Below are positions 56,752 to 64,000 of a stretch of DNA of 64,000 nucleotides, piece by piece (the first letter of the stretch is position 1; each line of letters begins with the position of its first letter). The position numbers were made by a program, and so were the translations under genes. The stretch spans positions 6,043,788 to 6,107,787 of the forward strand of contig NW_023503307.1 in the NCBI RefSeq assembly GCF_014529535.1, given 5' to 3'. The DNA comes from Bradysia coprophila (taxonomy: Eukaryota; Arthropoda; Insecta; Diptera; Sciaridae). Under the pieces are notes generated by a model, which searched no databases, was not told the DNA's origin, and saw nothing but the letters and a program-made list of their open reading frames with translations.

Positions 56752-58877
56752 ATACAGTATTACATGCTTTTGTTTTCCCAAGGGTTGAGTTTGGCTTATT
56801 ACAAACCAAACAAGAAATTTGGTCTAAGCATTTAATAAACATTATGCAACTGTGTCGAAATTTTTATTTTGACGAGCTGGTGATTGTGATCTGAAGCCAA
56901 GGGCGCGGATCATAATCCAACTAAAATTCTAAAAAAAAATCATCGTTTAGAGTGGTCCAAAAAATTGGGAAATGTTAATGAAAATTGGAATGAGCAAAGC
57001 GAGTAATTTAGCTTGAATTTCGACCGTTCGAAATTGTCGCAAGCTCATTCTTAAATAACATGAAAGATCTTTGAGTTCAACATTAATCATTAAACCAAAG
57101 ATGAAGACATCAATATAAAAAAGAACGACACCAGGTGCTTCGTTTGTCTAAAATCCCCGGCTAATCATTTTTTTTCTCTTTATTTTACCAATTTTTCAAA
57201 TATTTGTTTCCATCATGAGCCATGGTTTCTTTTAGTGTTGTATTAACTCTCGCTGTAAAATAACTACAAAATTGCCAATGAAAATAAATGTTATGTTTAA
57301 TCTGATTTGAGAACATTTCTACGCGCAACGCATATTAAGTGCGACGAATTGAAATTTGCAATGTTGTGTCGTCGGTTGATTTTAAAAGCGGTACAAGTAA
57401 AATAAGAAAATTTTTACGAACAATTTTTGTAAGCCAGTTAAAATTTGCAAATTGCAGAAAAATCTGAATATTATTTCAATGCCGCTCGCGAAATCAATTA
57501 AAGCAAATAATACGAGTATGCGATTGCACCCATAAAAAGTGACCACAACTCTTGATGCTGTATTGGGCAATGTGATTTTATTAGTTTAGTTGCTGTTAGA
57601 CTTTGCTTGTTTTCGTTTTGCGATTGATTCAATTACAAAACATGGCAAAAAAAACGTTAGGAAAGATCGACATCCATTCAGAGAAAACTTTGCGGATAAT
57701 AATCAGTTAGAGACCACACAGATACACACTGAAAGAAGTCTAAGATCTTTTTGCACATAGATCCAAACCCTCTGACAATTTCTATTCCAAAATGCTATAA
57801 CATTGATTTGTTGTATGGTTACCATGGGTAGCATTAAAATTGGTTTCAGTGTTGGTACACCATTTATCGAGAGAATTTAAATTTAATTTATTAGATCGTT
57901 TTCCTTGTGGTGTCGGGAATTCTTCAATTCACCATTGTGAGACAACTGGTAAATGATCTTACATTCAACATTACAATGAGAGATACAATGAGATGTTGCA
58001 ATGACACAAAATATATAGCGTGATATTGCGTGGCACTGGTCCCTACCAAGAAGTTCTTTAACAATAAAAATCGTACCGTAGCCATAAATTCGAATACCTT
58101 CAATATGTAGAAGGTTGAGCGCATTTAATAAATTGTGTGCTTTCACATGCTATTAAAATGTAATATGAGCGAGAACCTCTTAAAATTATTTGCTAATAGT
58201 CGATTATACATGTTGGATGGTTTGAAACAATTGATGCGAGAATTACGAATTTAGTTTAATTGTTTCGCCTTTCTTTTATTACTTCAAGTATCATACCAAA
58301 TTTGTTTAGTGATTTGTTCTTACAGTTAACTTAACTTGGAACGAAATTTGTTTCAGCTCTTTTACAGCTGATCCATTCAAACAACTCATAAAACTCGTAT
58401 AAAGCAGTGGGGTTGTGTTAGTGGACCAGCTGAAGCAAATTGCGTCACAAATTTGATTAGGGTTATCTGTAAATTGAAATAGATTTTATTTATTCCTTCT
58501 AAGCTTCCTTCTAGCTTAGAAACCTAAAAGTAACTTAGAAACTGTTACCTTTTTAAAGAACTTCCACAAGTTCTACCTGCATTCGAGCTTATGTTTCTTA
58601 TACACTTAAAGCCCCAGATCAAAGCATCTGACATAGTAATGGAACAATTGGTGTGTCACAATTGTAGTCTATTTAATAACAATAATACCATTGCAACTAC
58701 TATTACTGTTGTACTAGGTGCTTTGACAAGATTTACTTACAACAAATCGCACACGGACACGGATAATCGCACCTTCTTCGTTGACAATATACACTTACAT
58801 GCTTTCGTTTTCCCTATGGTAAAAAATGGTTTATTACAAGCCTAGGGATGAAAAGTACGGTTTTCGACCCATGTAGT

Positions 58878-59137
58878 ATGTAAAGTAATTTACATAACAA
58901 GGGATAAAAAGTTGAAAAGTCACATTTTCGTGTGATTGTTGTCATCGGCTTTGCTTTGTGTTAACAAAATTCATGCGAAAAGTGGACTTGTTATGTAAAT
59001 TACTATACATAGCTTGAAACAAAAATTAAAAGTCTCGTTTTCGTGTGTTTATTTACCTCGGGTTCGCCTCGGATCAACAAAATAAAATACACAAGAAACT
59101 CTATTTTTCATCTTTTCATTTGTTATCGTATCACATA
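58878..59137. repeat. Foldback family 'A', two adjacent copies
   Basis: AACAAGGGATAAAAAGTTGAA, loop CATCGGCTTTGCTTTG, then a second unit with CTCGTTTTCGTGTGTTTATT, loop GGTTCGCCTCGGATC and ACACAAGAAACTCTATTTTTC. Confidence 0.6.
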
Positions 59138-59466
59138 ATTCGTCTGACTGCGAAAATACCTAAATAAGATCCACGAAATCTCTGATGTTAGGTTCAGAGT
59201 TTGTCACTTTTCCTACCTCTTCTTTCTTCCAGGAGGGAACACTAATTGTCGCATGCATTACAAAGTGTAATACACTAGGCCCCACCTCTTGGGTGGGTCA
59301 GATCCCTTGACTGGCTATTTTTTTCTATAATTCCAGCCTTAGTTTTCTATCATATTTATTTAATTTCCTGAAGAAACAAAAAGAGCTATGAGTTGAAGGT
59401 CCAGCGAGCGATGTCTTACTCCTAAGTTGAGTGTCCTATATAATCTACTAAAAGCGCTGAACAGGT

Positions 59467-60445
59467 GGCGCATTTCTTGCTTACCTCTTGAAAAAAAACT
59501 CATGTGAATTACGGCTCTGGCAAAATTCACACTCGTGCAAACACTTTAGGAACGAAAAATTTCTTTTAAGAACGCGATTTCACGCAAAAATTGTCGTATA
59601 TCGCAGATTACCAGTCCAATAAAGTCCAATGTTCGAATTTAACCACATGAATTACGATACTGGTCGAAAACACTTAATATTTTAAAATCTGCGATTTTCG
59701 AAGCCTCTGAGAATTACTCGAGTTATCGTGTTATCAAGCAAGCAAGATTGTTCTAGACTTCTAGATTGTTCGACCAGAAATCCAGATTCACTTACTCGTC
59801 GAATAATTTTTTTTTCTGGAAATCCGTTGCAAAAATGTCGCGGTAACAAGTTGTGTTTACAATTATACTCCAACTACTCCACTACTCCAATATTATCCAT
59901 CTACGAACTCAAAATCGGGTAAAAATTACTTAAGTTATCACGATAACAAGGAAAAGTGTCTGAGTATAATTTGGCGTATTTCCTGCCTACCTCTTGAAAA
60001 AAATATAACTCGTGTGAATTATGGCCCTCGCTTCGCTCTGGCCACAAAGTTCACACTCGTTCAAACATTTTAGGAACGAAAAAAATTCTTTTAAGAATAC
60101 GGATTTCACGCAAAAATTGTCGTATATCCCAGATTACTAGTCCAATTAAATTCCAATGTTCGAATTTAACCACATGAATTACGCTACTGGTCGAAATTGA
60201 TTTTTTAAGCCTCTGAGAATTACTCGAGCTATCGGTTTCTCAAGCAAGCAAAAACTCTTTTGGGAAGTACTTCTTAATTGTTAGACCAGAAATCCAGAAT
60301 TTCACTACTCGTCAAATAAGAAATTTTTCTGGAAATCCGTTGCAAAAATGTCGTGGTAAACATAAACAAGTTATATTTACAATTACTCCAAACTCGCTAC
60401 TCCAATATCATTCTCTGTCAATTAAAACAAAAAATTTGAAAATCG
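59467..60445. repeat. Two tandem copies of a ~505-bp unit
   Basis: Unit 1 (59467-59971) and unit 2 (59972 to about 60445) both start GGCG-ATTTC-TGC-TACCTCTTG, and share CACACTCGT, GAACGAAAAA, ATTTCACGCAAAAATTGTCG, GAATTTAACCACATGAATTA and CTGGAAATCCGTTGCAAAAA. Unit 2 keeps a hairpin loop CCTCGCTTCGCTCTGG that is shortened in unit 1. No coding frame is shared. Confidence 0.82.
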
Positions 60446-61066
60446 GGTAAAAATTACTCAAGTTATCGCGCGGTAACAAGAGAAAGTGTCTGTGTAGAAT
60501 TTCTCCCATCTTGTTGTTCTAACATTATCCATCTGCAAACTCAACCTCAAGAATTTCAATCTTCGTCGAATAACACAAAAAGTTTTAAAATCTGATAAGA
60601 ATTAGGGAAGTTATCGCGGTAACAAGGAATAAAATTCTCTTGAGAATTACTCCCATCTCATTATCCCAATATTGCCCATCTACGAACTTAACCTCATGAT
60701 TTTCATTCTCCGTCGATTAAAACCAAAATTTTGCAAATCGGTAAAGAATTACTCGAGCTATCGAGTCCACAAGGAAAAGCGTCTGTGTAGAATTTCTCCC
60801 ATCTCGTTGTTCGAACATTATCCATCTGCAAACTCAGCCTCAAGATTTTCAATCTTCGTCGATTAAGACAAAATCTTTGAAAATCGGATAAGAATTATGG
60901 AAGTTATCGCGGTAACAAGTAAAAAAATCTCTTGAGAATTACTCCCATCTCATTACTCCAATATTGCCCATCTACGAACTTAACCTCATGATTTTCATTC
61001 TCCGTCGATTAAAACCAAAATTTTGCAAATCGGTAAAGAATTACTCGAGTTATCGAGTCCACAAGT
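60440..61066. repeat. ~147-bp satellite-like array (paired into ~293 bp)
   Basis: About four units alternate between two types: one with GTCTGTGTAGAATTTCTCCC and one with CTCTTGAGAATTACTCCCAT, both ending AAATCGG-TAA-GAATTA and GTTATCG. Two-unit periods of about 293 bp are nearly identical, which is a higher-order pattern. It continues from the 505-bp tandem units, which contain the same subunit. Confidence 0.8.
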
Positions 61067-64000
61067 GTACGGACGTTTTCTGTATTTAACGTTTTTTGCC
61101 AATGTGGAACAATTTCAAAATATCAAAGTGAACTTAGCGTTACGGACATTTAAGGGTATTTTCTTTCATAAGACCCTGACTTTCAGTCAAGGGAATAACT
61201 CGGAGAGAGCGTTCCTTTACCGAATGCGAATCACTGCGTTTTCGTTCAAACCCTTGCGATCAATTTTGCAAACAAAGATCATTTTAATGATAAGCTTGGA
61301 TTGTGTTTGTTGTCTCACAGGTGGATACCAATTAACTTTGATTTGATTAACATATAAAATTTTAAAAATCCATAGAATGGTAATACATTTGCGTTAACCT
61401 TGTGACACCTCAACATTTAACTGACTAACTCGATTTTCTATTTATTTTATTCAATAATAACAAATTATTTAAAGACTATACGAGCAAAATTTGTTTAAAT
61501 TTCTGATTGTATTTTTCATGATACTGCAGCATGTCGCGATTTGATCTCTGAATCTGTTACTTCATCTGTTTAATGTATTGCTTAGTGCTGTAGCTGTAGA
61601 CAAAACCTTTTATTGATCTATAGGTATTACAGTATACGATCAAAAAATATTTTGTTCAGTTTTCAGCTTAAAATGTAGCGTTTAATCCTTTGAATATTGG
61701 TTGATAAGTTTAACGGTTAATCGGTACATATTTGACAACATCAAAAGGATTTGTTTTTGCAAAGCAACAAAAATTCCAAAAGAACAAATCTATTACTTCA
61801 TTTGATTAACCAATCACTTTACCATGTAAGACCACAATCTCATCGCATATTTTTGTGGTTGCAGTCGATAACAGATGATTAGTCGTTTCTGTAAAGTAAA
61901 TGTGTTTGGAATTTATTATCATATTACATATTACTCATCACTCATTACTGACTGCTCTTTAATGTATATATCAATAAATCATAGATCACAAGAAATGTAT
62001 CAACAATCAACTTATTCTATGAAAATAAGCAAATAAAAAAAAAATTAATTGAAAAATGTTGCGTAGATTTTATTCATTTTAATCTTTTGCTGACGACTTT
62101 ATAATCTGTTATCGACTCGACAGCTATTATTAGTACTAACGTATGGTACAACAGCACAGCGTTGACGAAAATAAACAATTAAGTCATTACATTTGGGCGG
62201 AAAAATTCGCTTTTGATGATTTTCTAAATCAAATTTCTGAAATCATTAAAACACGAAAAAATGTGTTACTTTTAAAGGAAAAATTTGTTTCTGAGTCATA
62301 ACTCAACCCACTGTGCAGAAAGCTGTGCAGATTCATAAATTTACACAATCAGCAAAGGCATGTTACCACCCACACACCAATTTTCCCCTTAAAAATGACA
62401 CATTTTCGCGTGCTTTAATGGTTTTACTAAAAAAAAAAGATTTTGGTTCAGAGAAATCATCAACAAGAGAATATCTTCCGCCTAAATGTAGGGTCCAAAT
62501 TTGCAAGGGGTCCATTAATTCATACTATACCAGAACATTTCGTTAATGCGTCATCTCCCATTTACGAAATATCAACAAAATTCTTACTAGCGAATCTGAT
62601 GTAATAATTTGTGCTTATAACTGCGCTTTGACAAAATTTCGTTCAATCTCTGAAATTTTCATTTTCAGTCAGCACTATCTTCTCAGATAACCGAATTGAC
62701 TAAATTGTCGGTATCGTCGGAACACGTGTGTGACGGTCAAAATTAACTTCCTTTACTTGAAAACTTGATTTATATCCGTAAAATTGCAATCGCTGCGGTT
62801 ATGTGAACCAACAGAATAATGGTACGACCAAAATTAATACGAGTTGACGACTTTCAATGTATCACATTGAAGAAACGATTCCTCCTTTTACTTTTAATCA
62901 TTATTAAGTGGCGGTAGTTGCTTCATTGAAACGGCGACGAGTTGGCTGCCTGTTGCAATCCGATAATCGTTTCAACTTCTACATAGTTATCAATCCAAGA
63001 GAGTTACAAATTCATCAAAGGTACACAAACCTTCCTCGTAATCCTCCAAATCGTTATAATGAAGAGAGACTAGAAACCTAAGTCGATTTATTAATTTTGT
63101 CGATTTTACAGTTGTCGATGACAGATAGTGGATTCTAATGCTTGATTTCCACTTACCAAAAAAGTACGCCGTTGAGAGACAAAACTGAATTTTTTGAATT
63201 TTTTCTTTGTTTACTTGAGAGCTTGCTCTATCATTGCTCTCACACGGAGTACTTTTTGTTGAGTGGAAACAATACTTAAACACTTTAAAAGCGCATTGAC
63301 TTAAGGTTTTGCTTTAAGCGCAGTCTCCCCATTATCTGTTTTGTGTTTTATCATTCATACACCTCTATATGTGTTCCAATATAATCAAAGCAAAAAACCT
63401 TCAGATAACTCTGAATAAATGCCCACATTAAATAATAATAATGATACGGACCATAATAACCAGCAATAAGATCAATTTTGACTCATAACCCATTAATGTG
63501 CATTGCTACTACTCAATGAAAATTATATTTTCAGTGAATTGGCATAGACCTCTCTGGTAATTAGCAACACATATATACGATGTGTATACATTCAGTTCCC
63601 AAATCACTGAAAGAATAAATTAACTACAATTAGCAATAAGTCTATGTTTCATCCAATGCTCTGCCGAGTTTGACCTTAGTATCGGCTATTCAACCACAGT
63701 TCATTTTCACAAACCACATGATTTTGAAATGCAATGTCATCGCTAGTTTTTCGCCTCACTCTTAAAACAAAAGTTTTTTTTTAAACATGAATATCACCTC
63801 AACAACTTGCAAAAAAAAAAATTGTTTAATTTAAACGTCTACACTGATCCCATACCTACATTAAACATTAAACAAAAAAAAAACAAAAAAAAAAATATGC
63901 GAAAAAACATAGCGATCACTTAAGCAGCATTATTCATCATCATCTAACATTAAACGTCTCTCCCTCGTCATTAAAACAGTCAACGAGACCAATTATAAAA
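61067..64000. other. Gene-poor AT-rich end of the window
   Basis: No gene is supported. It holds a hairpin (63145-63270) and A-rich runs near 63770-63900. Scattered frames below 110 codons have no family features. Possibly intergenic, or an intron of a gene outside the window. Confidence 0.5.
63145..63270. repeat. Hairpin repeat
   Basis: ATTTCCACTTACCAAAAAAG with TACGCCGTTGAGAG is answered by CTCTCACACGGAGTACTTTT and TGTTGAGTGGAAAC. The 97-codon frame on the minus strand (62990-63283) runs through these arms and is probably not a gene. Confidence 0.62.

Larger units (their letters stand above)
55063..59466. other. Gene-poor region with hairpin repeats
   Basis: Contains hairpins at 55327-55433, 55636-55730 and 56056-56129, two 'S' repeats (56212-56577), a GAGGTTCCAA hairpin (56641-56751) and foldback 'A' copies (58878-59137). 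56850-58800 is unique AT-rich DNA in which I see no gene. Confidence 0.6.

Noticed and set aside
61023..61346. 107-codon frame
   Set aside because: It starts inside the satellite-like array and shows no domain or conserved composition.
62990..63283. 97-codon minus-strand frame
   Set aside because: It overlaps a hairpin repeat and has no recognisable domain or splice context.

Overview
The window is AT-rich animal nuclear DNA with intron-split genes (GT-AG introns, AATAAA poly(A) signals). The proteins and the small introns point to an insect, most likely a lower dipteran such as a fungus gnat. That placement is inference from general resemblance only. There is nothing bacterial, organellar or clearly viral.

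Layout. 1-3540 (+) holds the 3' two thirds of Stt3A, the catalytic subunit of oligosaccharyltransferase. Its first visible intron carries a box C/D snoRNA. 3600-7565 (+) is a non-coding snoRNA host gene whose six introns each carry one more copy of the same snoRNA; all seven copies share an unchanged 28S rRNA guide. 7566-13330 is intergenic and full of foldback elements. 13358-34900 (+) is one alpha-carbonic anhydrase gene of seven coding exons with two very long introns. Its fourth intron contains a 1751-bp inverted-repeat element with two arrays of 24-bp palindromes on an exact 44-bp period and a perfect 128-bp palindrome. 36768-38246 (+) is a three-exon gene for a disordered, charged 441-aa protein that I do not recognise. 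38250-41080 is repeat-rich and includes a stray fragment of a mago-like exon. 41081-41596 (+) is mago nashi (exon junction complex). 44151-45606 (-) is the CHORD/CS co-chaperone CHORDC1/morgana. 46502-48059 is a non-autonomous hAT-type element with a perfect 8-bp target duplication. 48753-49301 (-) is a single-exon gene resembling C11orf68/UPF0696. 50530-51999 (+) is RWDD1. 53258-55062 (+) is a secreted leucine-rich-repeat protein. 55063-64000 has no gene I can support and is dominated by foldback and tandem repeats.

The protein genes are mostly housekeeping (N-glycosylation, mRNA export and localisation, chaperone, translation-factor partner) and show no joint pathway. The most unusual parts are the snoRNA expansion (205-7351) and the palindrome-array element inside the carbonic anhydrase intron (30550-32318).
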